A stretch of 64,000 bases of DNA from DATBAX01 sp963723765 (GCA_963723765.1 CAVRSD010000003.1:62001-126000); one strand, 5' to 3'; shown: positions 18,050-27,346, counted from the first letter of the stretch. The notes: generated by a model not told the origin, from the letters alone. Numbers and translations: made by a program.

Positions 18050-18724
18050 CTAGTTCGTTAGATATTCCCGTTCCAGCCAAAGCTGCAAGTTCCGCTTGGT
18101 CTTGACGTTGGCGTCCAGGAAGCGAATGCCAGCGTCGCCCTGTCCGTTCCGCCACACGACTTCTCCGGCAAGTTTTAAAGAGCGCTTGGTGCCTGGAAGC
18201 GCGAAATCCACTCGAACCGGGCCGGTCCCAGGGAGTGCTTTGCGGGCGTGAACTCTAACGCCGCCCTGGCTGACATTCAAAATGTGGGCCTGCAGATGGT
18301 CTTTGCGGTTGAAGGTGACGGAGACGGGTGAATCCAACGGATGACGATGATAGCGAAGCCGGCCATCGAGGATCATGTTGCGTGCGGCCGACAGGGTGCG
18401 AACGGCCTGTTCCACGGAAATCGGCTTCTGGAAAAGAAAGGTAGCGTCCTTGGCGTCGAAGTCGCGCTGTCCCGAGGGACCGCTAAGAATGACCAGCGGC
18501 ACGGTGTTCTGGAAGAAGCTGCCTTCCAGCCCGCGGAGGAGACCTGGGGTGCCGGCGAGATCCGCATCCACGATCAAAGCATCGACCTTGGATTTCGCCA
18601 ATGTGTCCAGAGCGCGCTGCGGCTCAGTTTCGACATCGACGCCAATATGCAGACTGCCGAGGATGCATTGCAACACACTGATTTCGGCCCAATCGCGGGA
18701 AACCACCAGAGATGAAAGTGTCAT
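18050..18724 (-). CDS. Degenerate receiver domain fused to PilZ domain
   Basis: A 224-residue protein. Residues 1-115 follow the response-regulator receiver fold, with the phospho-acceptor position in DALIVDADL and a lysine in FQKPIS, but the usual N-terminal acidic pair is reduced (VVSRDWAEI), so phosphorylation is doubtful. Residues 122-220 are PilZ-like: RYHRHPLDSPVSVTF, ILNVSQGGVRV and GDAGIRFLD, with the NxSxxG turn well preserved. There is no DNA-binding output domain. It probably couples c-di-GMP binding to a protein partner. Confidence 0.8.
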   Translation of the reverse strand: MTLSSLVVSRDWAEISVLQCILGSLHIGVDVETEPQRALDTLAKSKVDALIVDADLAGTPGLLRGLEGSFFQNTVPLVILSGPSGQRDFDAKDATFLFQKPISVEQAVRTLSAARNMILDGRLRYHRHPLDSPVSVTFNRKDHLQAHILNVSQGGVRVHARKALPGTGPVRVDFALPGTKRSLKLAGEVVWRNGQGDAGIRFLDANVKTKRNLQLWLEREYLTN

Positions 18725-18779
18725 GCAGCAACTTTAGTCTGGCGGGTTAGCAGACCCTAGATAACGAAGGTAATGAAAG

Positions 18780-18855
18780 CGGGCTCTGGGCTTTAGGACA
18801 ATACGTGTTGCTGACAGTGGCTTCCTAGAGCCAAAAGCCCCGCGCCTAGAGCCCG
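18780..18855. repeat. GGGCTCT-type inverted repeat
   Basis: CGGGCTCT (18780-18787) pairs with AGAGCCCG (18848-18855). Inside are related words (GGGCTTTAGG, CCTAGAGCC, GCGCCTAGAGCC). The same vocabulary recurs at 51278-51358 and, more loosely, at 9203-9220. It lies between two minus-strand genes. Confidence 0.5.
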
Positions 18856-18860
18856 GGGTC

Positions 18861-19808
18861 CTATTTAGGAGTGCGATACCAATCGACGGTCTTCTTCAAG
18901 CCTTCTTCGAAATTTACCAAAGGTTTGTAGCCGAGATTTTTCTTCGCGTGTGTCAGATCAGCGAGAGAATGCTTCACATCTCCTTCGCGCTCCGGCCCGT
19001 ATTTCACTTCCCCTTTGAATCCGATAATTTTCTTGAGAACGCGAAAGGTCTCGTTCAAATCGATGCGGGTACCGGTGGCGACGTTGAACATGCTGCCAGC
19101 CACGTTTCCGGCGGGGGCCTTGCAGGCCAGAAGATTCGCGCTCACGACATTGTCGATGTAGGTGAAATCCCGGCTCTGCGCGCCATCTCCAAGGATGGTT
19201 GGCGACTCGCCGGCAACCATCTGGGTAATGAACTTGGCCAGCACACCAGAGTAGGGCGAAGTGGGGTCCTGGCGAGGGCCAAAGATGTTGAAGTAACGGA
19301 GGCTGACGGTTTCCAGGCCGTAACATCGGTAGAAGGAAGTCATGTAATTCTCGCTGGCCAGCTTGGCGACAGCGTAGGGAGAAATCGGACTGGGCTTCAT
19401 GTCCTCATGCTTGGGCAGAGTCGGCGTATCGCCATAAGCGGACGATGATGCGGCATAGACTACGCGTTTTACCTTGGCATCCCGCGCCGCAACCAGCAGG
19501 TTGACGGTCGCGTCCACGTTGGCGCGATTGCTGCCCAGCGGATCAAGGACCGATTTCGGAACGGAAGGAATGGCAGCTTCATGGAAAATGAAATCAACCC
19601 CCTGACAGGCTTTCTGAACGGCGTCAAAATCCAGTAAATCAGCTTCACGAAAGTCGATGTGACCCAGAATTTCCGTGAGATTTTGCCGTTTTCCGGTGGA
19701 AAGATTATCGATGCCGCGAACCTGATCGCCCTGCGCGAGCACGGCGCGGGCCAGGGATGATCCGATAAAACCGGCGATGCCGGTAATGAGATATGTAGCC
19801 ATAGACAT
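18861..19808 (-). CDS. NAD-dependent epimerase/dehydratase (UDP-hexose C4-epimerase-like)
   Basis: A 315-residue short-chain dehydrogenase of the extended type. The Rossmann motif is TGIAGFIGSSL near residues 9-19. The active-site Ser is in YAASSSAYGD and the Tyr-x3-Lys pair in SPYAVAKLASENY. SLRYFNIFGPRQDPTSPYSG and LGDGAQSRDFTYIDNVV match the WbpP/GalE-like group that interconverts UDP-Glc(NAc) and UDP-Gal(NAc). It probably serves surface polysaccharide synthesis. No other glycan genes are nearby. Two ATGs (19808, 19802) are possible starts. Confidence 0.85.
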   Translation of the reverse strand: MSMATYLITGIAGFIGSSLARAVLAQGDQVRGIDNLSTGKRQNLTEILGHIDFREADLLDFDAVQKACQGVDFIFHEAAIPSVPKSVLDPLGSNRANVDATVNLLVAARDAKVKRVVYAASSSAYGDTPTLPKHEDMKPSPISPYAVAKLASENYMTSFYRCYGLETVSLRYFNIFGPRQDPTSPYSGVLAKFITQMVAGESPTILGDGAQSRDFTYIDNVVSANLLACKAPAGNVAGSMFNVATGTRIDLNETFRVLKKIIGFKGEVKYGPEREGDVKHSLADLTHAKKNLGYKPLVNFEEGLKKTVDWYRTPK

Positions 19809-19866
19809 TTATCATAACGGAAGATACTTAGACGTGAGATGTTGCCGCAAACACCAAAGTAATTCG

Positions 19867-20466
19867 CTAAAGCGGATGGCCGTCAACCACGGAGCGAATT
19901 TCCTGCCAGAGCTGTTCTTTCCCGGCCCCGGTTCGGGCCGAGAAGGGAAGAATTCGTGTTTGAGGATTTTCCTGCTTCAAGAGACGCATGGCATTGTGCA
20001 ACTGGTTGTTGGAGAGCCGGTCACTCTTAGTAGCGACGATCAGGTGGGGACGCCCGCTGGCACTCAGGAAGTCGATGAGCTGTTTATCGTTCGGTTGCGG
20101 CGGCACGCTGATGTCCACCAGTGCCAGGCAAAGCGCCAGAGTTGGACGGTCGTTGAGGTAAGGATCGATGAAAGTTGGCCACTGGCTGGAGACTTCGCGG
20201 GAAATTTTGGCATATCCGTAGCCGGGGAGATCGGCGAAGATCAGCTCGGGCTGCGGCTTTCCGGCCCACCGCAGTTCAAAGAAATTGATGGCGCGGGTGC
20301 GTCCGGGAGTGGAACTGGTTTTGGCCATTTTTGCGCCCAGCAGGGAATTGATTACGCTGGACTTTCCTACGTTCGATCGTCCCAGGAAGGCGATTTCGGG
20401 CAGAGTTGGCGGAGGGAACAAGGTAGCGTCGGTGGCCGACATCATGAACCGGGCTAGGACACGCAT
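19867..20466 (-). CDS. engB: Ribosome biogenesis GTP-binding protein EngB/YsxC
   Basis: A 199-residue TRAFAC-class GTPase. The motifs are G1 GRSNVGKSS (29-37), G2 around TSSTPGRT, G3 DLPGYGYA, G4 TKSD and G5 FSARTG. EngB acts in assembly of the 50S ribosomal subunit in the cytoplasm. Length is normal for the family. It lies between the epimerase and a small membrane-protein gene, all on the minus strand. Confidence 0.95.
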   Translation of the reverse strand: MRVLARFMMSATDATLFPPPTLPEIAFLGRSNVGKSSVINSLLGAKMAKTSSTPGRTRAINFFELRWAGKPQPELIFADLPGYGYAKISREVSSQWPTFIDPYLNDRPTLALCLALVDISVPPQPNDKQLIDFLSASGRPHLIVATKSDRLSNNQLHNAMRLLKQENPQTRILPFSARTGAGKEQLWQEIRSVVDGHPL

Positions 20467-20502
20467 AAATCAGTTTGCAGGTTTGGGAGATAAGTTGCAA
20501 GC

Positions 20503-20721
20503 CTACAGGCCGAGCGGGCGCTTGTTGTCGGCTTCCGCTTCTTTGACCGGAACATATTTGTTGCGGAGATAGAGAATGCCGGCAACTGCAATTCCTATCA
20601 ACACGCTGATCCCGAAAAACACACGATAAGCCGGGAAAGAAATCAGGACGACTGCCACCACAACGATGGCCACAAGCAGACTCGTGGTGCTCTTCATGCG
20701 CATCCGGAAAACGAACGCCAT
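20503..20721 (-). CDS. Small two-helix membrane protein
   Basis: A 72-residue protein with two hydrophobic stretches (SLLVAIVVVAVVLISFPAYRVF and ISVLIGIAVAGILYL) and a charged tail (NKYVPVKEAEADNKRP). It begins shortly after the lon terminator and stops 36 bp before engB, so it may be the first gene of an engB unit. No recognisable family. Confidence 0.6.
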   Translation of the reverse strand: MAFVFRMRMKSTTSLLVAIVVVAVVLISFPAYRVFFGISVLIGIAVAGILYLRNKYVPVKEAEADNKRPLGL

Positions 20722-20770
20722 GGAAAACTCCTGGAACAGATATCAGAAGATATTTTATGCCGAAAAATGA

Positions 20771-20799
20771 AAATGGCCCACAGTTCGTGGGCCATTTTT
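20771..20799 (-). terminator. Rho-independent terminator after lon
   Basis: AAATGGCCCAC (20771-20781) pairs with GTGGGCCATTT (20787-20797) around the loop AGTTC. On the minus strand the stem is followed by TTTTCATTTTTC; on the plus strand by TTTTTA. It sits 22 bp beyond the lon stop codon and would end the tig-clpP-clpX-lon transcript. Confidence 0.85.
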
Positions 20800-20820
20800 A
20801 CAGGAATTCGGATTTGCTGC

Positions 20821-23226
20821 TTACTGATGCGCCGCCGGTGGATCGGTGGGAGGCGTAAGAGTGATGGCCCGGTCAGCTTCCACGGGAGGTACTTCGGGCA
20901 ACGGGTGTTCCAGGGCAATCGCCAGCACCTGGTCCACGGTATCGACAAAATGCAGCTTCATCGCACTCCGCAGATTCTCCGGCACTTCGGCTACATCTTT
21001 CTGGTTGTCCTGGGGCAGAATCACTTCGAAAAGGCCAGCCCGATGTGCAGCGAGCAGCTTCTCTTTCAATCCGCCGATTGGCAACACTTTTCCACGAAGC
21101 GTGATCTCCCCAGTCATGGCCAGATCACGGCGTACGGCAATCTTGCTTAAGGCACTGGCAATCGCAGTGGCGATGGTGATGCCTGCCGATGGGCCGTCTT
21201 TCGGGATCGCGCCTTCAGGGACATGAACGTGGATATCGATGCTGCGGTAAAAGTCGCGGGCCAATCCCAAACGGTGAGCTCGGGAGCGAATGTACGACAT
21301 AGCCGCTTGCGCCGACTCCTGCATCACATCGCCCAACTGTCCGGTCAAAGTGAGCTTGCCTTTCCCGTCGACAACCGTTGCTTCCGTGCTGAGGATCGAG
21401 CCGCCGACTTCGGTCCACGCCAAACCTGTGACCAGGCCGATCTCGCTCTTCTCGTGGGCGAGGGTATCGCGGAATTTGGTTACGCCCAGGAAGTCGGTGG
21501 TGTTTTCTCCAGTAACGGCGATGTTGTAGTTCTCGCCTTCCTTTACGACCTTGCGGGCAATCTTGCGGCAAACGTTTCCGATTTCGCGCTCCAGGTTGCG
21601 GACGCCTGCTTCGCGCGTATAGGAACGGATCAGCGAAGTGATGGCTTCATCCGAGAACTTGACGTTTTTGTCGGTCAAGCCTGCTTGCACCATTTGCTTC
21701 TTGACCAGGAATTGTTTGGCGATTTCCACTTTTTCCTGCTCGGTGTAGCCGTGCAGGCGCAGCACTTCCATGCGGTCTTGCAGAGGAGCCGGGATCGTGT
21801 GCATCACGTTGGCGGTGGCGATGAAGAACACCTGCGACAGATCGTATTCCACGTCGAGGTAGTGGTCCTGGAACATGAAATTCTGTTCGGGATCCAAAAC
21901 TTCGAGCAGCGCGGACGAAGGATCGCCGCGGAAATCCATGGACATCTTGTCGACTTCATCCAGCATGAAGACCGGGTTCTTGGTGCCGGCTTTCTTCATC
22001 ATCTGAATGATTTGTCCGGGAAGCGCGCCAATGTAGGTGCGGCGATGGCCGCGAATTTCGGCTTCATCGCGAACTCCGCCCAGCGACATGCGTACGAACT
22101 TGCGGCCGGTGGCTTTGGCGATCGACATTCCCAGCGAAGTCTTGCCGACTCCGGGAGGTCCGACAAAGCACAAGATCGAACCTTTGGGATTCTTGACCAA
22201 TTGGCGGACAGCCAAAAACTCAAGAATGCGCTCTTTGATCTTTTCCAGCCCGTAATGATCTTCGTTCAGGACTTTCTCGGCGCGGCTGAGGTTGCGGATT
22301 TCCTTGGAGCGTTTTTTCCACGGCACAGCCAGGAGCCAGTCAAGATAGTTGCGCGAAACTGTCGATTCTGCCGACATGGGCGGCATGGCCTCGAGCTTCT
22401 TCAGTTCCTGCATGGCCTTGTCACGCACTTCTTTGGGCATGCCAGCGGCATCGACTTTCTTCTTCAATTCGTCGAATTCGCTCTTTTCGCCGCGTCCCAG
22501 TTCTTTCTGGATGGCCTTGATCTTTTCGTTGAGGTAATACTCTTTCTGGGCGCGCTCCATCTGACGTTTTACTCGCGATTGGATGGTGCGGTCCATGTTC
22601 AACTTTTCGATTTCGATGTCGAGAACGTCGCCGATGCGGGTGAGACGCTCGGCGGGATCGAAGAGTTCCAGCAGTTCCTGCTTTTCTTCGATGGAAAGTT
22701 GCAGGTTGGCGGCGATGGTGTCCGTGAGTTTGGCCGGATCTTCCATGCGTACAGCCGCGATCATCGTCTCGTAGTTCAAGGATTGGCAGAGCTTGACATA
22801 CTGCTCGAACAGGGCAGTAACGCGCTGCATGCCGGTTTCGATCTGAGCGTTAGTTTCCGTTGCGTAGCGGGCGACGCGGACCGAGACCTGCATGAAGCCT
22901 TCGGTCTCGCTGATCTGCAGAATTTTGCCGCGCTCGATGCCTTCGACCAGGACTTTGATATTGCCGTCAGGCAACTTCAGGCTCTGCACAATGTTGACGA
23001 TGGTGCCGACCTGGTAGATTTCGTTGGCTTTGGGCTCGTCCACACTGGCGTCATGCTGGGTGGCGAGGAAAATTTTCTTGTCCGCTGCCAGCGCCTCTTC
23101 CAAAGCGTGGACGCTCGATTCCCGGCCGACCACGAACGGAGTCATCATGTACGGGAAGATGACCACGTCCCGGATGGGCATCATGGGCAGTTTCTTGGTC
23201 TCGAATTTTTCCTTGGGTGTGGTCAC
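20821..23226 (-). CDS. lon: ATP-dependent endopeptidase La
   Basis: An 801-residue Lon protease. The N-terminal substrate-recognition domain begins LPMMPIRDVVIFPYM. The AAA+ module has Walker A GPPGVGKTS and Walker B VFMLDEVDKM. The C-terminal proteolytic domain has the Ser in KDGPSAGITI and the Lys in IGGLKEKLLAA. It degrades misfolded and regulatory proteins in the cytoplasm. The extended C-terminal tail (LTPPTDPPAAHQ) is not conserved. It is the last gene of the tig-clpP-clpX-lon cluster, with a strong terminator after it. Confidence 0.97.
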   Translation of the reverse strand: MTTPKEKFETKKLPMMPIRDVVIFPYMMTPFVVGRESSVHALEEALAADKKIFLATQHDASVDEPKANEIYQVGTIVNIVQSLKLPDGNIKVLVEGIERGKILQISETEGFMQVSVRVARYATETNAQIETGMQRVTALFEQYVKLCQSLNYETMIAAVRMEDPAKLTDTIAANLQLSIEEKQELLELFDPAERLTRIGDVLDIEIEKLNMDRTIQSRVKRQMERAQKEYYLNEKIKAIQKELGRGEKSEFDELKKKVDAAGMPKEVRDKAMQELKKLEAMPPMSAESTVSRNYLDWLLAVPWKKRSKEIRNLSRAEKVLNEDHYGLEKIKERILEFLAVRQLVKNPKGSILCFVGPPGVGKTSLGMSIAKATGRKFVRMSLGGVRDEAEIRGHRRTYIGALPGQIIQMMKKAGTKNPVFMLDEVDKMSMDFRGDPSSALLEVLDPEQNFMFQDHYLDVEYDLSQVFFIATANVMHTIPAPLQDRMEVLRLHGYTEQEKVEIAKQFLVKKQMVQAGLTDKNVKFSDEAITSLIRSYTREAGVRNLEREIGNVCRKIARKVVKEGENYNIAVTGENTTDFLGVTKFRDTLAHEKSEIGLVTGLAWTEVGGSILSTEATVVDGKGKLTLTGQLGDVMQESAQAAMSYIRSRAHRLGLARDFYRSIDIHVHVPEGAIPKDGPSAGITIATAIASALSKIAVRRDLAMTGEITLRGKVLPIGGLKEKLLAAHRAGLFEVILPQDNQKDVAEVPENLRSAMKLHFVDTVDQVLAIALEHPLPEVPPVEADRAITLTPPTDPPAAHQ

Positions 23227-23280
23227 TATTTCTCCAAATTACTGGGCTCCAATACGCTCCGCAACATCTCTACGGTAACC

Positions 23281-24561
23281 CTACCCTGCTTTGTCCATCA
23301 TCGCCAGGGAGACGTTGCGCTTTTCCACCATCTCCTTGGTGACTTCAAATTCCTTGACCTTCTTCTGACTGGGCAAATGGTACATCAGGTCGAGCATCAA
23401 TTCTTCAAGAATCATGCGCAGACCGCGGGCGCCGACCTTGCGCTGCATCGCCTGGCGGGCAATAGCTTTCAGAGCGTCGTCATTGAATTTCAGCCGCACA
23501 TTCTCAAATTCAAAGAGCCGAATGTACTGCTTAATGATGGCGTTCTTGGGGCGTGTCAGAATTTCGATCAGCGCGAATTCGTCGAGATCTTCCAGAACGC
23601 CTAGAACCGGCAACCGGCCCACAAATTCGGGGATCAATCCGAACTTGATGAGGTCTTCCGGTTGCGCGTCACTGAGAAGCTCGTAATTCTCTTTGCGTTT
23701 GCTGGCTGCCGAATCCTGGTTCTCGGGTTCTTCTCCGGTCTTGAACCCCAGCGACTTGCGCCCGGCACGGCGGCCGATGATCTTGTCCAGGCCGACGAAC
23801 GCGCCGCCGCAAATGAAAAGGATGTTGGTGGTATCCACCGGAGTGAATTCCTGGTGGGGATGCTTGCGTCCACCTTGCGGCGGAACGTTGGCAATCGTGC
23901 CTTCCAGAATTTTCAGCAGGGCTTGCTGGACGCCTTCGCCCGAAACGTCACGCGTGATCGAGGGGTTCTCGTCTTTGCGGCCAATCTTGTCGACTTCGTC
24001 AATATAGATGATGCCGGTCTGGGCGCGTCCCACATCGCCATCCGCGGCTTGCAGCAGCTTGAGGATGATGTTTTCGACGTCCTCACCAACGTACCCAGCT
24101 TCGGTCAAAGTAGTAGCGTCGACAATGGCGAAAGGCACATCCAGCATGCGGGCCAGAGTTTGCGCCATCAGCGTTTTGCCGGTGCCGGTCGAGCCGATCA
24201 GCATGATGTTCGACTTGCTCAGCTCAATGCCATCGCCCACGCGCTGCCGGTTCATGTAGATGCGCTTGTAGTGGTTGTAAACGGCGACCGCCAGCTTCTT
24301 CTTGGTCTGTTCCTGTCCGATCACATACTCGTCCAGAAACGCTTTGACCTCTTGCGGCTTAGGAAGCTGGTTGGGTGTGGTGGCGGCGGGCGTTGCCGTG
24401 CGGTCGTCTTCCAGGATGGAATTGCAGACGGCTACGCACTCATCGCAAATGTAGGCCCTGGGGTAATCGCTGGGAGAAGAAATCAGTTTGGCAACGGCGT
24501 CCTGCGATTTGTGGCAGAACGAACAGCGCAGAATCTCCTCGGTACCGGTCCGGTTTTTCAC
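23281..24561 (-). CDS. clpX: ClpXP protease ATPase subunit ClpX
   Basis: A 426-residue protein. The N-terminal zinc domain has four cysteines (Cys13, Cys16, Cys39, Cys42; CSFC ... CDEC). The AAA+ module has Walker A GSTGTGKT and Walker B IYIDEVDKIGR, with the pore loop GYVGED and the sensor/arginine region QRKVGARGL. It unfolds substrates and feeds them to ClpP. Gap to clpP is about 100 bp, and lon follows at 54 bp. Confidence 0.97.
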   Translation of the reverse strand: MKNRTGTEEILRCSFCHKSQDAVAKLISSPSDYPRAYICDECVAVCNSILEDDRTATPAATTPNQLPKPQEVKAFLDEYVIGQEQTKKKLAVAVYNHYKRIYMNRQRVGDGIELSKSNIMLIGSTGTGKTLMAQTLARMLDVPFAIVDATTLTEAGYVGEDVENIILKLLQAADGDVGRAQTGIIYIDEVDKIGRKDENPSITRDVSGEGVQQALLKILEGTIANVPPQGGRKHPHQEFTPVDTTNILFICGGAFVGLDKIIGRRAGRKSLGFKTGEEPENQDSAASKRKENYELLSDAQPEDLIKFGLIPEFVGRLPVLGVLEDLDEFALIEILTRPKNAIIKQYIRLFEFENVRLKFNDDALKAIARQAMQRKVGARGLRMILEELMLDLMYHLPSQKKVKEFEVTKEMVEKRNVSLAMMDKAG

Positions 24562-24662
24562 TCCGCCTTACTCCTTTGTTGGTCCCGATCCCCGAACTCC
24601 AATCCCGCGGGGAGCGATCGTTTCGCGCCGAGACGTTAGGGAAGCGATCGGCGGAAGCCCGA

Positions 24663-25280
24663 TCATACCTTCTCTCTCGTCTTGTAGATGATATCGTCTA
24701 TGATTCCGTACTCTTTTGCCTGCTGCGCGTTCATGATGAAGTCGCGCTCCACGTCTTTCTCCACTTTATCCAGCTTTTGCCCGCTGTGCTTGGATAGTAA
24801 CTGATTAGTAATCTCCCGCATGCGCAGGATTTCGCGGGCATGAATGTCAATATCCGTGGCCTGCCCCGATAATCCGCCCATGGAGGGCTGATGTATAAGG
24901 ATACGTGAATTGGGCAGCGCAAGGCGTTTTTTCGGCTCTCCGGCAGCCAAAAGTAACGCCGCCATGCTGGCCGCCTGGCCAATGCAAATGGTGGTAACGT
25001 CGTTCTTTACATACTGCATGGTGTCGTAAATCGCCATGCCTGCGGTGATCGAGCCGCCCGGCGAGTTGATGTAAAGCTGGATGTCCTTCTCCGGATCTTC
25101 CTGCGCCAGAAACAACATCTGTGCAATCACCAGGTTGGCGATGTTGTCATCGATCGGCGTGCCGATGAAAATGATGTTGTCCCGCAGCAGCCGGGAATAA
25201 ATGTCGTAAGCCCGCTCACCCCGTCCGGTCTGTTCGATGACCATGGGAACTAACATCATTTGCGGATCTTTCACGTTCAC
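24663..25280 (-). CDS. clpP: ATP-dependent Clp protease proteolytic subunit
   Basis: A 205-residue serine peptidase. The nucleophile is Ser105 (GQAASMAALLL) and the catalytic His130 is in ILIHQPSMGG; the oxyanion region is INSPGGSI. It forms the tetradecameric chamber with ClpX. The start at 25280 gives the normal length; the methionines at 8, 9 and 13 are alternatives. It lies between tig and clpX on the minus strand. Confidence 0.97.
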   Translation of the reverse strand: MNVKDPQMMLVPMVIEQTGRGERAYDIYSRLLRDNIIFIGTPIDDNIANLVIAQMLFLAQEDPEKDIQLYINSPGGSITAGMAIYDTMQYVKNDVTTICIGQAASMAALLLAAGEPKKRLALPNSRILIHQPSMGGLSGQATDIDIHAREILRMREITNQLLSKHSGQKLDKVEKDVERDFIMNAQQAKEYGIIDDIIYKTREKV

Positions 25281-25336
25281 CTTTCACACTCCTACCCAAC
25301 CTGCCTGGGCTTCTGGGGGGATCGAAAACGGCCCGC

Positions 25337-26611
25337 CTAAGCGGACTGATGATACAGAAAGTCGAGGGTCTTTTCGGTGCGGATTCTATTTCGGATTCTA
25401 TCGAGCGCACCATCACGTGTCAAACGAGCGCGAATCGCGTCCGGCGTCTGTTTTGACTGCGTCGCCAGCGCCTGAATTTCGCGGTCGATTTCCTCGTCAC
25501 CGACCTCGATTTTCTCCGTGTCCGCTATCTTTTCCAGCAACAGCGAAGCCTTCACTTCCTGCACGGCCTGGTCTTTCTGGCCGGCTCGCAGACGGGTCAT
25601 GTCCATCTTCTTAACGTCTTCCTGCTTCATGCCTTGCGCGATCAATGCGCGCAAGCCGCGTTCGAGACGCAGATCAATCTGCCGGTCGACCATCGACTCC
25701 GGCACCTCAAAATCATTCTGCTTTACCAGATCGACGACCAGCTTGTCTTTGGCCGCATGCTCGGCGGTATGCTTGCGCTCTTCTTCCATGCCCTCGCGGA
25801 TGCGCTTGCGCACTTCCTCGAGATTGGCAAACTCGCCCAGCTCCTTGGCAAAATCGTCATTCAATTCGGGCAAAGTCTTTTGCTTGATGGACTGAACTTT
25901 TGCGGTGTAATTGAAAACTTTCCCGGCCAGACGCTTGTCGGCCGCATCGGCTGGATAAACAACCTCAAAACTGCGTTCTTCGCCAGCCGAAGCGCCTTTC
26001 AAATGCTCGGTGAATTCCGGCATGGTGTTCTTACCGCCGATTTCCACCAGCACATCGTCCATGTGAACGGGCTGGCTTTCGCCGTCTTTATCTTTGGGCT
26101 GGCCATCGATGGAAGCCTGGGCAAAATCACCTTCGGCGAGAGGACGTCCCTCGACGGCGGTGAAATTCGCGCGCTGCTCTTGCAGGCTTTTCAGCGATTC
26201 CTCAACCTCTTCGTCCGTGACCGTGATGACCGGCTTGTCTGCGCGCAGCTCTTTGTAGCCTTCCACTTTGACTTCCGGCATGACTTCAAAGCTGGCCTTG
26301 AAAGTCAGCGGCGCATTGTCATGCACATGCAGGTCGGTCACTCGCGGCTGCGACACCGGAATCAGGCCCTGCTTCTCGGCCTCTTTATGAAAGTACTTGG
26401 GAACAAGCGCATCGACGACATCGTTCTGGATGTCCTGCGAAAAGCGCTGCTTGATGATGGAGGCAGGCACGTGTCCGCGACGAAAGCCGGGAATGCGCAC
26501 CAGTTTCTGATACTTCTGGATCCGGGCTTCAGTCTCCCGAGTGACTTCCTCGGCCGGTATCTCCACCTGGATTTCCCGCAGGGTGGGGCTCGTAGTTTCT
26601 GTAGGGCTCAC
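25337..26611 (-). CDS. tig: Trigger factor
   Basis: A 424-residue ribosome-associated chaperone. The N-terminal ribosome-binding domain carries the signature region GFRRGHVPASIIKQRF. The middle FKBP-like peptidyl-prolyl isomerase domain spans about residues 155-245 (EGDFAQASIDGQ ... FEVVYPADAADKRLAGK). The C-terminal helical chaperone domain follows. It folds nascent chains at the ribosome exit. It is the first gene of the tig-clpP-clpX-lon cluster. Confidence 0.96.
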   Translation of the reverse strand: MSPTETTSPTLREIQVEIPAEEVTRETEARIQKYQKLVRIPGFRRGHVPASIIKQRFSQDIQNDVVDALVPKYFHKEAEKQGLIPVSQPRVTDLHVHDNAPLTFKASFEVMPEVKVEGYKELRADKPVITVTDEEVEESLKSLQEQRANFTAVEGRPLAEGDFAQASIDGQPKDKDGESQPVHMDDVLVEIGGKNTMPEFTEHLKGASAGEERSFEVVYPADAADKRLAGKVFNYTAKVQSIKQKTLPELNDDFAKELGEFANLEEVRKRIREGMEEERKHTAEHAAKDKLVVDLVKQNDFEVPESMVDRQIDLRLERGLRALIAQGMKQEDVKKMDMTRLRAGQKDQAVQEVKASLLLEKIADTEKIEVGDEEIDREIQALATQSKQTPDAIRARLTRDGALDRIRNRIRTEKTLDFLYHQSA

Positions 26612-26668
26612 ATCTTTGAGTGTAAAGAGGTTAGGGGAGAAGCGTCAAACGGCGCACCCACCAAAACT

Positions 26669-26715
26669 GTCATCCCGAAGTCCCGGCGGTTTTCAGCCGG
26701 GCGAGGGATCTCGCG
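26669..26715 (+). repeat. Hairpin repeat flanking GIY-YIG gene, copy A (forward)
   Basis: Starts GTCATCCCGAAGTCCC, then a hairpin CCCGGC-GGTTTTCA-GCCGGG, then GCGAGGGATCTCGCG. It faces the inverted copy at 26801-26844. All four copies found in the window lie within about 730 bp around the GIY-YIG gene. Confidence 0.75.
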
Positions 26716-26800
26716 CCGATCGTCACTGCACTTGCTTGCTCTGCCACTCAAGTGTGCCTTAGCCGTGAAGTATGAAGCCGGAGGGCCGGGCGCTACACGC

Positions 26801-26844
26801 CGGATCCCGCGCCCGGCTGAACTGCGCCGGGACTTCGGGATGAC
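26801..26844 (-). repeat. Hairpin repeat flanking GIY-YIG gene, copy A' (inverted)
   Basis: Reverse complement of the same unit with a different loop: stem CCCGGC/GCCGGG, loop GCAGTTCA, then GCGCGGGATCCG. It lies 10 bp beyond the GIY-YIG stop codon and forms a convergent pair with copy A. Confidence 0.75.
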
Positions 26845-26854
26845 TATTTATTAT

Positions 26855-27190
26855 TTATGCAGAGCGTTGCCCTTCAGCAGGCTTGTAAGTCTCCGTCCAT
26901 CGATCCGCCAAGTCATACCAATGCGGATTCATCGACTCAATCAAGCGAATCTTCTTACTCCTGCGCCAACCCTTAATTTCTTTTTCTCGATCAATCGCCT
27001 CGCCAGGGTAAGAAAAGCTTTCGTAGTAAACCAGACGCGTAAGGTTGTAACGGCTGGTAAAACCGGGAACTAGCTTGTTCTTATGTTCGAAAATTCTCCG
27101 AGTCGGGTTTCCAGTCATCCCCGTATAGAGGACGTGCGAACGTGGCCGGTTCGTCATGATGTAAACGTAATAGCGTCTGGTCTCCGGCAT
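26855..27190 (-). CDS. GIY-YIG domain nuclease, single-domain (UPF0213-like)
   Basis: A 111-residue protein. The name motif is RYYVYIM ... VLYTGMTGN (YVY then YTG), with the catalytic Arg in PTRRIFEHK, a family Tyr in LVYYESF and the metal-binding Glu in AIDREKEIKGW. Such single-domain GIY-YIG proteins are widespread, and their cellular role is largely unknown; some cut branched DNA in vitro. The gene is enclosed by two pairs of inverted hairpin repeats (26669-26844 and 27257-27393), with no other gene between them. This resembles the way REP sequences surround RAYT transposase genes, though that relation is only an analogy. Confidence 0.88.
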   Translation of the reverse strand: MPETRRYYVYIMTNRPRSHVLYTGMTGNPTRRIFEHKNKLVPGFTSRYNLTRLVYYESFSYPGEAIDREKEIKGWRRSKKIRLIESMNPHWYDLADRWTETYKPAEGQRSA

Positions 27191-27256
27191 TGCTCGGTTC
27201 TACCAGCTAGGGCTCGCTCCGTCTGTGACGGATGAACACAGAGTTGGACAGTACAC

Positions 27257-27305
27257 GCCGGATCCCTCGCCCCGCTGGAGAAAACGCGGGGACTTCGGGA
27301 TGACC
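27257..27305 (-). repeat. Hairpin repeat flanking GIY-YIG gene, copy B' (inverted)
   Basis: On the minus strand it reads GTCATCCCGAAGTCCCCGC, loop GTTTTCTCCA, GCGGGG, then CGAGGGATCC. The stem is CCCCGC/GCGGGG instead of CCCGGC/GCCGGG: both sides changed, so pairing is kept. Confidence 0.75.
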
Positions 27306-27346
27306 ACTTATTAAGAAGCAATAAATTTCCCTCCAGGAAAGAGCTG

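Noticed and set aside
21223..23604. Very long plus-strand open frame opposite lon and the end of clpX
   Set aside because: It mirrors the codon structure of lon and clpX, which are unambiguous; its translation is low-complexity, Phe/Leu/His-rich and family-free.
25634..27073. Long plus-strand frame across tig and the repeat region
   Set aside because: Antisense to tig and then to repeats and the GIY-YIG gene; it contains repeat-derived peptides and no family.
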